Source: an uncultured Clostridia bacterium
GTDB taxonomy: Bacteria; Bacillota; Clostridia; UBA1381
Assembly: GCA_934476675.1 (NCBI GenBank)
Contig: CAKSOE010000004.1
Coordinates: 77,255-141,254 of the forward strand
Direction of reading: 5' to 3'
DNA: 64,000 nt
A program made the translations under genes and the position numbers. The notes under the pieces are model-generated. The model made no database searches. It saw only the letters and a program-made list of their open reading frames with translations, and had not been told where the DNA came from. This document shows, piece after piece, positions 1 to 8,512 of this stretch; position 1 is the first letter of the stretch, and each line of letters starts with the position of its first letter.

Positions 1-981
1 CGAATTGCTTTTTCCGCTTTTAAGCTCATGAATAAGTTTTTCATAAATACGTTCAAACATAGGCGCAATAAGCTTTTCGTATTTTTCGTTCAAGGCTTTG
101 TTCTGATATATTATCTCATTATTTTCACGCTTGCCGTCCTTTAAGGCTTTGAAATGCTCATCATCAAGCCGCAGATAATTTTTGCCGTAACTGTGCTCAA
201 CTATGTTTGTTACAAGATTATTAATTATTCCGGCATTGTATCGTCCTATAACGCTGTCGTCAAAAACGGCTTCGCTTTCAATTATCTTCGTTTTAACGGC
301 ATCCTGTCTGTCCTTGCCTATGTATGCAATTATATCGCATATCCGCACTACGCAGCCTTCAAGCGTTGAGGGAACAAGCCTTTTAATTGCTTTTGGGTCT
401 ATATAACATTCCTCAACTTTTTTGTCAAATTCATCAAAATCGCTTAACGGCTTGGGGCGGTATTCTTTAAGCTCCAGTTCGCCGTTATGACATAATATTC
501 CGTCAAGCGTTTGCAGCGTCAGATTAAGTCTGAGAATTTTGTCAAGCACGCGTACACTATGTACATTATGATTAAAATACCTTCCGGTATGTTCAAAATA
601 AACCTTGTTCAGAAAACGCTCACCGGCGTGTCCGAATGGAGTATGACCTATGTCATGCCCCAGCGCAATAGCTTCGATTAAATCCAGATCAAGATCAAGT
701 GTCCGTCCGATGTCACGCGCTATTCTTGAAACCAACTGTACGTGAAATGCACGACGGGAAATATCATCATTTTTATAAAACGAAAAAACCTGTGTTTTGT
801 CTGCGTACCTGTTATAATAAAGAGAATGTATGATTTTTTCAACATCTCTTATAAAAGCCGGACGTATCACAGACGGCTTATCACGGCTGTCATCACGTCT
901 AATTGCATCATATCTGCTTTTTGAAAAATGTTTCAGTTTTTCTTCAATTTCAGGTGAAAGCTGTTCGTATTTTAAGGGCAT
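1..981 (-). CDS. dgt: dGTPase-like HD-domain triphosphohydrolase (3' end beyond window)
   Basis: The reverse strand is open from an ATG at 981 through position 1, so the C-terminus lies outside the window; 327 codons are present. The HD-domain signature ALGHDIGHTPFGHAGE is clear, followed by an NHNVHS segment and RICDIIAYIGKDRQDA, the usual order of metal-binding motifs in deoxyguanosinetriphosphate triphosphohydrolase-like proteins. The family removes triphosphate from dNTPs and tunes dNTP pools; substrate preference here is unknown. The start is supported by AAAAGGAGT just upstream and by a consensus promoter at 1011-1039. It reads away from the AraC gene behind it. Confidence 0.9.
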   Translation of the reverse strand, partial: MPLKYEQLSPEIEEKLKHFSKSRYDAIRRDDSRDKPSVIRPAFIRDVEKIIHSLYYNRYADKTQVFSFYKNDDISRRAFHVQLVSRIARDIGRTLDLDLDLIEAIALGHDIGHTPFGHAGERFLNKVYFEHTGRYFNHNVHSVRVLDKILRLNLTLQTLDGILCHNGELELKEYRPKPLSDFDEFDKKVEECYIDPKAIKRLVPSTLEGCVVRICDIIAYIGKDRQDAVKTKIIESEAVFDDSVIGRYNAGIINNLVTNIVEHSYGKNYLRLDDEHFKALKDGKRENNEIIYQNKALNEKYEKLIAPMFERIYEKLIHELKSGKSNS

Positions 982-1010
982 ATTTTAACTCCTTTTGTGT
1001 GATTTTGTTT

Positions 1011-1039
1011 ATTATAATACAAGGCATATTATTTGTCAA
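1011..1039 (-). promoter_or_regulatory. Promoter of the dGTPase-like gene
   Basis: On the reverse strand TTGACA (1039-1034) and TATAAT (1016-1011) are separated by exactly 17 bases and lie about 30 bases ahead of the start codon. Both boxes match the vegetative sigma consensus perfectly. Confidence 0.8.
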
Positions 1040-1091
1040 TAAAATAATTTTTAATAATACTTTACAATTATGCAATACTTCTGATATAATA

Positions 1092-1955
1092 TTATCTGAC
1101 AGCCGGCGGCTTTTGCTGATAATCGTCGGGCTTTTTGCCTGTGATTTTCCGAAAAGCCTTGTAAAAATTAGATGAGCTGTTAAAACCGCATTGCTGTGCT
1201 ATATCAAGCTTGGTCATATCGGTTGTGCGTAAAAGTCCGATTGCTTTTTCAACACGCTTAATGGTGATATATTCCCATGGGGATAAGCCGTTGTATTTTT
1301 TAAACAGCGTTGAAAAATATGCCTTGCTGAGCATTGCCTGTCGAGCGATGTCATCAAGCGAAAACGATTCTCCGATGTGCGAATTGATATAATCAATCGC
1401 AAGCGACAGCTGAGGAAGTACATTAACGCCGGAATTTGAGCTATCCTGTGTGTTTACATATCCGTAATTTCTAAGTAGGAGTAAAAGTACAGAATATAGT
1501 TCGAGCTTGATTTTAAGCTCGTATCCGGGCTGCATGGTGCTGAATTCGTTTTCAATATCCGCAATGGCAGAGCGTATTTCTGCGGTGGAGGGGTTTGACG
1601 GGTCTATCTTATTGGCAAAATGTTCATTTCTGTCAAAAAAAAGCTTTAAAAGTATCAGTGTATGGTCGTTTTCCTCGCTCCAAAGCATTTTAGGCTCAAA
1701 GTGAATATTGATTAAGTCAAACGGCATATCAGAATCTATCTGCGTGATGCAGTGAATTTCATTGCTGCCGAAAAGAAATATATCTCCGGGGTTGAATGTA
1801 TATGTACGTCCTTCGACGGTATAAATTCCGCTGCCGCTTTTAAATAATGATAATTCACATTCGGTGTGGTGGTGTTCGCGATAACTGCGTCTGCCTGCCG
1901 ATACGGTTGAATGAAACAGTTTTATATCGGGGAGAGAATATTCATTAAATCTCAT
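1092..1955 (-). CDS. AraC-family transcriptional regulator with cupin sensor domain
   Basis: A 287-residue protein. The first ~150 residues look like the cupin (AraC ligand-binding) domain, with HHTECELSLF and NPGDIFLFGSNEIH. The last ~100 residues carry the two helix-turn-helix motifs of AraC/XylS regulators (SLDDIARQAMLSKAYFSTLF and KLDIAQQCGFNSSSNFYKAF). The ATG at 1955 follows AAAGGAGA. It is divergent from the dehydratase/SDR pair across a ~150-bp shared region, so by the usual logic of the family it is the sugar-responsive activator of that pair. The inducer cannot be read from the sequence. Confidence 0.9.
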   Translation of the reverse strand: MRFNEYSLPDIKLFHSTVSAGRRSYREHHHTECELSLFKSGSGIYTVEGRTYTFNPGDIFLFGSNEIHCITQIDSDMPFDLINIHFEPKMLWSEENDHTLILLKLFFDRNEHFANKIDPSNPSTAEIRSAIADIENEFSTMQPGYELKIKLELYSVLLLLLRNYGYVNTQDSSNSGVNVLPQLSLAIDYINSHIGESFSLDDIARQAMLSKAYFSTLFKKYNGLSPWEYITIKRVEKAIGLLRTTDMTKLDIAQQCGFNSSSNFYKAFRKITGKKPDDYQQKPPAVR

Positions 1956-2014
1956 GCAGAGTCTCCTTTGTTTGAAAAATCAAAATATAGTGGATAAATA
2001 TCAAAACATATTAG

Positions 2015-2043
2015 TTGATTTATCGCACAATATTTTGTATATT
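2015..2043 (+). promoter_or_regulatory. Probable promoter of the dehydratase-SDR operon
   Basis: TTGATT (2015-2020), a 17-base spacer and TATATT (2038-2043) lie in the divergent intergenic region, leaving a ~65-base leader before the ATG at 2110. Both boxes are off consensus, as expected for an AraC-activated promoter. Confidence 0.5.
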
Positions 2044-2109
2044 TATTTATATAGTAATCCTAAAACGGAAGAAAGTCAAGATATATTTTCAAAGAAAGGA
2101 AACAAAAAA

Positions 2110-3480
2110 ATGGAGAACAGCTTAAAAGAAAGAATTTCGGAGAATGTGAATATGTGTTCGTCTCCGTCGGAGTTAAAAATAACGGATATTCGCGTAGCCA
2201 ACATTGACGGTGCGCCGAAGCATTGTCCGCTGATAAAGGTTTATACTAACCAGGGACTGGTAGGCTACGGCGAGGTACGCGACGCATCAAGCCAGACATA
2301 TGCGCTTATGCTTAAATCAAGACTTGTCGGAGAAAATCCGTGTAATGTAGATAAAATTTTCAGACGTATCAAACAGTTCGGCGGACATTCGCGCCAGGGC
2401 GGCGGTGTGTCGGGACTGGAAATTGCGATGTGGGATTTGGCCGGAAAGGCATGGGGAGTGCCGCTGTGGCAGATGCTCGGCGGAAAATTCCGCGATAAGG
2501 TTCGTATGTACTGTGATACCGATGTTGACGGTAAGCACACGGGTACTGATATGGGTCATGCCCTTAAAAAGAGAATGGAACAGGGCTTTACATTCCTTAA
2601 AATGGATTTGGGAATTGAACTTATGCTTGATGAACCCGGCTGCTTAAATGCGCCGAGCGGATTTTTGGAGGATATAAAGAAAAACTCCATGAAGGCAATT
2701 AACCATCAGAGCGGTTCTATCGACAGAAAGTTGATGCTCGGAAAAAATTATGAGGTTTTCACAATTCCGCATCATGCAACCGGCATACACCTTACGCAAA
2801 AGGGCATGGATTATCTTGAAAATTATGTAAAAGAGGTTCGCGATGTTATAGGCTATGAAGTTCCTTTGGCAATAGACCATTTCGGTCACGTTGCGATAGA
2901 TGATTGCATCATGTTTGCAAAACGTCTTGAAAAATATAATATAGCATGGGTGGAAGATATTGCTCCGTGGCATTATACAAAGCATTTTGAAAAGATTTCA
3001 CACACAGTAAACGTACCGATTTGCACAGGAGAGGATATATATCTTGCGGAAAACTTTGAACCGCTGATGAAAAACGGCGGGGTTTCGGTAGTACATCCCG
3101 ATATTCTTACAGTCGGCGGCGCTTTGGAAATGAAAAAGCTCGGAAATATGTGCGACAAATATGGAGTGGCAATGGCTATACATATGGCGGAAAGCCCGAT
3201 TGCCTGCATGGCGGCAATTCATGCTGCTGCGGCTGTACAGAATGTTCTTGCGCTTGAATATCATTCGGTAGACATACCGTGGTGGAACGATTTAGCAATA
3301 GGCATAGACAATCCGCTGTTCAAGGACGGATTTGCGGATGTTCCGAACAAGCCGGGCTTAGGTATAGATGAATTGAATGAGGAGCTTATAGCGGAGCATA
3401 TGCACAGCAAATATCCCGGACAGTGGGAACCGACAACACAGTGGGATGATGAATGGGCAAACGACCGTGAATGGAGCTAA
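2110..3480 (+). CDS. Enolase-superfamily sugar-acid dehydratase (mandelate racemase/muconate lactonizing type)
   Basis: The frame is open further upstream, but the ATG at 2110 directly follows AAAGAAAGGAAAC, and the residues before it look like untranslated leader; this gives 456 aa. Residues ~25-130 are the N-terminal capping domain (VGYGEVRDAS, GLEIAMWDLAGKAWGVPLWQ). The barrel shows a K-x-D motif (FLKMDLG), then metal-ligand positions in IDHFGH, WVEDI and CTGED, and a late histidine in HMAESP. That set fits acid-sugar dehydratases better than the racemase branch, which would have K-x-K or K-x-H. The exact substrate (galactonate-, gluconate- or fuconate-like) is not determined. It is followed by an SDR that could oxidise or reduce the product. 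Confidence 0.8.
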   Translation: MENSLKERISENVNMCSSPSELKITDIRVANIDGAPKHCPLIKVYTNQGLVGYGEVRDASSQTYALMLKSRLVGENPCNVDKIFRRIKQFGGHSRQGGGVSGLEIAMWDLAGKAWGVPLWQMLGGKFRDKVRMYCDTDVDGKHTGTDMGHALKKRMEQGFTFLKMDLGIELMLDEPGCLNAPSGFLEDIKKNSMKAINHQSGSIDRKLMLGKNYEVFTIPHHATGIHLTQKGMDYLENYVKEVRDVIGYEVPLAIDHFGHVAIDDCIMFAKRLEKYNIAWVEDIAPWHYTKHFEKISHTVNVPICTGEDIYLAENFEPLMKNGGVSVVHPDILTVGGALEMKKLGNMCDKYGVAMAIHMAESPIACMAAIHAAAAVQNVLALEYHSVDIPWWNDLAIGIDNPLFKDGFADVPNKPGLGIDELNEELIAEHMHSKYPGQWEPTTQWDDEWANDREWS

Positions 3481-3500
3481 AAAATACGGAGGTGCCGAAA

Positions 3501-4229
3501 GTGTTTGATTTGACAGGAAAAAAAGCGTTGGTAACAGGTTCAACGCAGGGAATAGGCTTTGCAATAGCGGATATGCTTGCAAAACAAGGTGCGACTGTGT
3601 ATATTAACGGCGCATCAAGTATGGAAAAATGCACAGCGGCAAGCAAAAAAATCCCCAATTCTGTTCCCGTAAGGGCAAATTTACTGAAAAGAGAGGAAAT
3701 CGACGCCTTATATGAAGCAACGGGCGGAGTGGACATACTGGTTTTAAATGCGTCTATTCAATATAAACGTAGCTGGGACGGCTACACAGACGAAGAATTT
3801 GACGCACAGTTTGATTGCAATCTGAAAAGTACATATTACATGATAAAGAAATATGCGCCGTATATGCAGAAAAATAAATGGGGAAGAATTGTTACAATAG
3901 GAAGCGTAAATGAGTATAATAATCATCCCGAGCTTTCGGTTTACGGTATAACAAAGGCTGCGCAGATGAAGCTTGTGGAGAATTTCGCGCCGTTTCTTGC
4001 TCCGTATGGTATAACTCTGAACAATGTTGCTCCGGGAGCAATAAGCACGCCGCGAAACACCGAGGCATTAAAGGACGAAGCCTACAATAAAAAGGTAACT
4101 GCTTCAATTCCGGCAGGCTATGTCGGTGAACCGAAGGATGTTGCTCCGGCAGTGCTGCTTTTGTGCAGCGAGGAAGGACGGTACATAACCGGTTCGGAAA
4201 TTATCGCAGACGGCGGTATGCACTTGTAA
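3501..4229 (+). CDS. Short-chain dehydrogenase/reductase, sugar-acid type
   Basis: A classical SDR of 242 aa. The N-terminal Rossmann motif is TGSTQGIG, the catalytic serine is in IGSVNEY, the Y-x3-K pair is in VYGITKAA, and it ends with the usual ITGSEIIADGG. The NNAG motif is replaced by LNAS. The GTG at 3501 is the best start because GGAGG (3488-3492) precedes it by 8 bases; the earlier in-frame ATG at 3471 overlaps the dehydratase and lacks a ribosome site. Similar enzymes act as gluconate 5-dehydrogenase or KduD (2-dehydro-3-deoxygluconate 5-dehydrogenase). Together with the dehydratase it may make or use KDG-like intermediates. Confidence 0.85.
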   Translation: MFDLTGKKALVTGSTQGIGFAIADMLAKQGATVYINGASSMEKCTAASKKIPNSVPVRANLLKREEIDALYEATGGVDILVLNASIQYKRSWDGYTDEEFDAQFDCNLKSTYYMIKKYAPYMQKNKWGRIVTIGSVNEYNNHPELSVYGITKAAQMKLVENFAPFLAPYGITLNNVAPGAISTPRNTEALKDEAYNKKVTASIPAGYVGEPKDVAPAVLLLCSEEGRYITGSEIIADGGMHL

Positions 4230-4580
4230 ATTGAGCAGGAGAGAACAGTTCTCTCACGCCGCCATGCATACCGCTCGGTACATGGCGGTTCAATCAACTT
4301 AACAAGTAACACACTTTTTGGTGTACTAATATAACAAAGAGACTAATCCAAAAGAGGTTAGTCTCTTTGTGGTTATCACTTTTTGTATCCACCCATTCTG
4401 GCATATTTATCTCCACAGTATGTGATTTTAAATATTTCCTTAAAAGCAGTTAATCCTACACCCATTAGAGCGCGCTATGGCGCACAAACCGGAAATAGCG
4501 CAGCAGTTATAAAGCTACTCTATATAAAGATATAAAGTGCCGCTTTTTTGGGTCGCATCAATAATTCTGCTGTTTGAATC
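4230..4580. other. Intergenic region with three stacked inverted repeats, no gene seen
   Basis: Between the convergent SDR and penicillin-binding genes I see no coding frame. There is an extended hairpin at 4259-4288 (CCGCCATG/CATGGCGG enclosing TACCG/CGGTA), a perfect 13-bp stem at 4334-4370, and GCGCTAT/ATAGCGC arms at 4472-4478 and 4495-4501. None is followed by a good T-run on the SDR strand. Confidence 0.6.
4334..4370. terminator. Hairpin, probable terminator after the SDR gene
   Basis: ACAAAGAGACTAA (4334-4346) pairs perfectly with TTAGTCTCTTTGT (4358-4370) around an 11-base loop. A T-rich stretch follows a few bases later, so termination is likely but not textbook. Confidence 0.5.
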
Positions 4581-7187
4581 TTATTCATCTAAGTTCTTTG
4601 ACGGGGCTGAATCACCCGAACCGCTGCCGGAGGAAGAACTGCCGGGATTTGATGCTCCCGTACCGGAGTTGCCGGAGGAGAAACCGCTGCTGGAAGAACT
4701 GCCCGGCCCCGTCTGACTGCTGCTGCCTGCCGCACTGCTGCCTTGACCGGAAGACGAGTTGCCCAAACCATTGCTTGAACCGGATTGATTACCGTTGCTT
4801 GACGCACCGCCGCTGTGACTGTCGTTATTTTTAGGTGTTTCCGTAGCAGACGGGGCTTTTGTTGCTGAACCTATCGCAGGCGAAGCTCCCGGAGAGGCTG
4901 ACGGAGAATGACTTGATGAGCCCTTCTGAGTTGATGATGCGTGCGAAGAATTACACAAATTTTTTGGTTGCGTACCCTCAACAAAATAACCTTTTGTAGA
5001 AACACAGGTTTTTGTCGCAAGCATACCGGAATATACGCAAATCTCTGCCTCTACTACGTTCGAAGGTTTGTTAAGCTGTTTTGCCGGAAGTGATGAGTGA
5101 ATTTTGCTCATAACCTGTTTCCATGCCGAAACTGACGGATTTCCACTGATTCCTGCCTTTGACAATGATGATGGATTATCAAATCCAAACCAAACCGCGC
5201 CGACATAGTACGGCGTGAATCCGACAAACCATTTATCGTAATCCTCGTCTGTTGTGCCGGTTTTGCCGTAGGTCGGCATATTATCAAGTTTGGCGTTTTT
5301 AGCCGTGCCGACTGCCGAATTAACAACTGATGATAACATATCAGAGGTTATATATGCTGCCGCAGCACTGATTGCCTGTGACGAATTTGCAGAGTTTTGC
5401 AGAATTGTCTGACCCGTGGAATCCACTACCTTTGTATAGGTGTATGGTGCGATGTATTTTCCGCTGTTAACAAAGCAGCCGTAAGCCGCACACATCTCTT
5501 TTACCGTAACGCCTTCGGTAAGACCGCCCAAAGAAAGGGAAGAGTAGTTCTTGTCTTTTTCGTTAAGCGTTGAAATGTGGAATTTGTTCTGCAAGTAGCC
5601 GAAAGATGAAGAAAGACCTATCATATCAAGCACCTTAACGGCAGGAATGTTTGAGGAACGCGCAACAGCCTCTTTGACATTCATTGTGCCGTAAAAATCT
5701 TTATATGAGTTGCGCGGCTTCCAGTTATCGCTGCCTATTGTTATTTCTTCGTCCACAATGCTTGTAGCTTCGGTTATTTTTCCCATATCCACAGCGGGAC
5801 CGTAAACCGACAGCGGCTTGATTGATGAGCCCGGCTGACGTTTTGACTGCGTTGCTCTGTTCCAGCCTCGAATGTCCGTTTTCTTGCCAAGACCACCGAC
5901 AAGCCCTTTTATTTCTCCGGTATAAGGGTCAATTACCACCATTGCCGCCTGTCCCTGGCTTTCGCCGGACGGGAAAGCGGAGGTATTTGAAAAGACGTTT
6001 TCCATTGTATCCTGAATACTCTTATCCAGTGTGGAATATATTTTGAAACCGCCGTTATAAACCTGCTGTGTTGCAAAATCCTCCGAATATCCTTTTTGAA
6101 GCTGTAAATCACGTATTACATCCGAAACTATCTGGTCGGAGAAATAGGACGTTACGGTTTGTGAGCTTTTGCTATGAGCATTGGTAACGTTCAGTCCGTT
6201 GCTGATTGCCTGGTTGTACTGCTCCTCGCTGATTTTGCCGAGTTCATACATTTTCTTTAAAACAATATTTCTCTTTTCCAAAGCTTTATCGGGGTGAACA
6301 AACGGGTCATATTCCGAGGGGAACTGTGTAATTCCCACAATAGACGCTGCCTCCCAAAGCGAAAGCTGTGAAGCATCCTTATTGAAATATGTGTGTGAAG
6401 CCGCTTCAACGCCGTAGCAGTTATTGGCAAAATATACAATATTAAGATACATTGTAAGTATTTCGTCCTTGGAAAGCTGCCGCTCCATTGCTATCGCACG
6501 CATAATTTCTTTAATTTTTCGTGCGGAGGTCTTTTCTTTTTCGTTGGTTATGTTCTTTATAACCTGCTGCGTAATTGTAGAACCGCCGTAATCCGACGAG
6601 CCTATACCGATCTTTGAAAGCAGATATTTTCCGGTAGCGCCGATTGTACGCTTTATATCAACGCCGTGATGCTTGTAGAATCGTTCGTCCTCGATAGAAA
6701 CCATAGCATCTTTCAGATATGGAGATATATGCGATGAATCAATCCATATTCTGTTTGATACAGACTTAATCTGTTCATATTCTTTGGTATTTCCGTTTAC
6801 ATCATTATAATATATAAAAGATGAATAATTCAAGGTCAGGGATTGAATGTTCATGTCTTTTATTTCGCGCGAAACCGCCGCATACATACCTATACCTATG
6901 CCCGAGGCGACTATGCAGCCGACAAGAAATACTGCCAAAACCGCAATTCGTATTTTTTTTCGCACGGCGCGGTTCTTCTGCTTTTTTGAAATGTTTTCCT
7001 GACGCTGCGCATGAGTGCGCGTATTTGACGCGGCTGCTTTATGTGCGCGCCGACTGTAAGGCTGACCGCCGTTGTCCGAAGTCTCCTGCGAAGAGCTGTC
7101 GGATATGGCTGAGGTAAGCTTGTCATACTCATCCCAGTTAAATTTGTCACTGCCGCGGCTTTTGTTTCTTCTGCTGTAATTAGCCAA
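4581..7187 (-). CDS. Class A penicillin-binding protein (PBP1A-type transglycosylase/transpeptidase)
   Basis: Bifunctional cell-wall synthase of 868 aa. It has a basic cytoplasmic N-terminus, one membrane anchor at ~80-102, and a GT51 glycosyltransferase domain (SIEDERFYKHHGVD). The transpeptidase domain has SSIKP (S-x-x-K), SSNIPA (S-x-N) and YGKTGTT (K-T-G). The last ~130 residues are a Ser/Gly/Pro-rich low-complexity tail typical of Gram-positive PBP1. The start is a TTG at 7187: AAAGGAGG lies 8 bases upstream, whereas the ATG at 7226 has no ribosome site and would translate through this one. It is monocistronic, with its own promoter at 7263-7291. Confidence 0.93.
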   Translation of the reverse strand: MANYSRRNKSRGSDKFNWDEYDKLTSAISDSSSQETSDNGGQPYSRRAHKAAASNTRTHAQRQENISKKQKNRAVRKKIRIAVLAVFLVGCIVASGIGIGMYAAVSREIKDMNIQSLTLNYSSFIYYNDVNGNTKEYEQIKSVSNRIWIDSSHISPYLKDAMVSIEDERFYKHHGVDIKRTIGATGKYLLSKIGIGSSDYGGSTITQQVIKNITNEKEKTSARKIKEIMRAIAMERQLSKDEILTMYLNIVYFANNCYGVEAASHTYFNKDASQLSLWEAASIVGITQFPSEYDPFVHPDKALEKRNIVLKKMYELGKISEEQYNQAISNGLNVTNAHSKSSQTVTSYFSDQIVSDVIRDLQLQKGYSEDFATQQVYNGGFKIYSTLDKSIQDTMENVFSNTSAFPSGESQGQAAMVVIDPYTGEIKGLVGGLGKKTDIRGWNRATQSKRQPGSSIKPLSVYGPAVDMGKITEATSIVDEEITIGSDNWKPRNSYKDFYGTMNVKEAVARSSNIPAVKVLDMIGLSSSFGYLQNKFHISTLNEKDKNYSSLSLGGLTEGVTVKEMCAAYGCFVNSGKYIAPYTYTKVVDSTGQTILQNSANSSQAISAAAAYITSDMLSSVVNSAVGTAKNAKLDNMPTYGKTGTTDEDYDKWFVGFTPYYVGAVWFGFDNPSSLSKAGISGNPSVSAWKQVMSKIHSSLPAKQLNKPSNVVEAEICVYSGMLATKTCVSTKGYFVEGTQPKNLCNSSHASSTQKGSSSHSPSASPGASPAIGSATKAPSATETPKNNDSHSGGASSNGNQSGSSNGLGNSSSGQGSSAAGSSSQTGPGSSSSSGFSSGNSGTGASNPGSSSSGSGSGDSAPSKNLDE

Positions 7188-7262
7188 AATCAAATCCTCC
7201 TTTATCAGAAAATATAAGTAAGGCATATTGCCTTTTGATTCTTGAATAAGTTATATATCTAT

Positions 7263-7291
7263 ATTATAACTCATTTACGTTTATTTTGCAA
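7263..7291 (-). promoter_or_regulatory. Promoter of the penicillin-binding protein gene
   Basis: Reverse strand: TTGCAA (7291-7286), 17-base spacer, TATAAT (7268-7263), about 75 bases before the TTG start. Confidence 0.7.
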
Positions 7292-7421
7292 CATTAATTT
7301 ATAGGAGTTGAATTTTTTTAAAATGAAAAGTGAGTATTCGAAAGAAAAACGGAGAAAATAAGAGATAATTAAAGATTTATAAGAAAAGTAGAATTTTTTT
7401 TAAAAATAGTATTGACATTCC

Positions 7422-7450
7422 ATGAAAAAAGTAGTAAAATACATAACGTT
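7422..7450 (+). promoter_or_regulatory. Promoter of rplM-rpsI
   Basis: TTGACA (7422-7427), 17-base spacer, TAAAAT (7445-7450), about 48 bases ahead of the rplM start. A strong vegetative promoter, as expected for a ribosomal-protein operon. Confidence 0.8.
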
Positions 7451-7498
7451 GACCGAAGCAAATCGGTATTATTTGAAACTATACAGGAGGAAAGAATC

Positions 7499-7939
7499 AT
7501 GAATTCAAGCTATTTGCAGAAACCCGGCGATGTTGAGAGAAAATGGTACATCATTGACGCAGCGGATAAGCCTCTCGGACGAGTTGCGGCAGTTGCGGCA
7601 AGCATTTTAAGAGGTAAGCATTTACCGACATATACACCGAATGTAGACTGCGGAGATCACGTAATAGTAATCAATGCAGATAAGGCAGTGCTGACAGGAA
7701 ACAAGCTTCACCAGAAGGTTCGTTACTATCACACAGGCTGGATCGGCGGTATAAAGGAAATCCATTACGATAAGCTGATGGCAGAGGAGCCGGAAAGAGC
7801 TATGAGCTATGCCGTAAACGGTATGCTCCCCAATAACACGCTCGGCAGAAAAGCTATCACAAGATTACACGTGTACAGCGGTGCAGAGCACAAGCATGAA
7901 GCACAGAAGCCGGTTGCATGGACAGGCGAAATAAAGTAA
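7499..7939 (+). CDS. rplM: 50S ribosomal protein L13
   Basis: 146 aa from the ATG at 7499, placed behind CAGGAGGAAAG; upstream in-frame codons belong to the promoter region. Family landmarks are KWYIIDAADKPLGRVAA, NADKAVLTGNK, YYHTGWIGGIKE and MLPNNTLGR. L13 is an early-assembling 23S rRNA-binding protein. It is paired with rpsI 14 bases downstream, the arrangement found across bacteria. Confidence 0.98.
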   Translation: MNSSYLQKPGDVERKWYIIDAADKPLGRVAAVAASILRGKHLPTYTPNVDCGDHVIVINADKAVLTGNKLHQKVRYYHTGWIGGIKEIHYDKLMAEEPERAMSYAVNGMLPNNTLGRKAITRLHVYSGAEHKHEAQKPVAWTGEIK

Positions 7940-7953
7940 GGAGGATTTGAGAA

Positions 7954-8349
7954 ATGGCTAAAGAACAATACTACGGTACAGGAAGAAGAAAATCTTCTGT
8001 TGCAAGAGTTCGTTTGGTTCCGGGCAACGGAAATATTACAATAAACGGCAGAACAATCGATGAATATTTCGGTCTTGATACATTAAAAGTTATCGTACGT
8101 CAGCCGTTGGAACTCACAAAGACAACAGATAAGTTTGACGTTTTGGTAAACGTACAGGGCGGCGGTTTCACAGGTCAGGCAGGAGCAATCCGTCACGGTA
8201 TTTCGAGAGCGCTTCTCGAAGTTGATACGGACGCTTACAGAGCAGATCTTAAATCAGCAGGTTTCCTGACAAGAGATTCAAGAATGAAGGAAAGAAAGAA
8301 GTATGGCTTGAAAGCGGCTCGTCGCGCACCGCAGTTCTCAAAGAGATAA
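7954..8349 (+). CDS. rpsI: 30S ribosomal protein S9
   Basis: 131 aa, full length. It begins AKEQYYGTGRRKSSVARVRL and ends in the basic tail RRAPQFSKR that reaches the decoding site. It is translated from the rplM transcript, with AAGGAGG before its ATG, and is followed by a strong terminator. Confidence 0.98.
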   Translation: MAKEQYYGTGRRKSSVARVRLVPGNGNITINGRTIDEYFGLDTLKVIVRQPLELTKTTDKFDVLVNVQGGGFTGQAGAIRHGISRALLEVDTDAYRADLKSAGFLTRDSRMKERKKYGLKAARRAPQFSKR

Positions 8350-8364
8350 TTATTTTATCTATAA

Positions 8365-8400
8365 AAACCCCACAACCACAACGGTTGCGGGGTTTCTTTT
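8365..8400 (+). terminator. Terminator of rplM-rpsI
   Basis: AAACCCCACAACC pairs with GGTTGCGGGGTTT with one internal mismatch, followed by CTTTTTTT. A classic Rho-independent terminator. Confidence 0.9.
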
Positions 8401-8455
8401 TTTATCCGTGCCACAAATTTGCTTCAAGTTAAATTATATATTTTTATTTTTTTAC

Positions 8456-8484
8456 TTGAAAAATTGTTTGAATTGGTGTATAAT
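8456..8484 (+). promoter_or_regulatory. Promoter of the nadK-argR-recN-rseC-ligA run
   Basis: TTGAAA (8456-8461), 17-base spacer, perfect TATAAT (8479-8484), 28 bases before the nadK ATG. No other convincing promoter is visible before 14.6 kb, so one transcript probably covers six genes. Confidence 0.75.
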
Positions 8485-8512
8485 ATGAATAAATATACAT
8501 TTGAGGTGCGGT

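Larger units (their letters stand above)
7188..7498. other. Divergent promoter region between the PBP and rplM genes
   Basis: AT-rich and non-coding. It contains the reverse-strand promoter for the penicillin-binding protein and the forward promoter for rplM-rpsI. The rplM leader (~45 bases) shows no strong fold by eye, and I see no riboswitch. Confidence 0.6.

Noticed and set aside
1954..2109. N-terminal extension of the dehydratase to position 1954
   Set aside because: It would translate the promoter region and the AraC start; the ATG at 2110 has a proper ribosome site.
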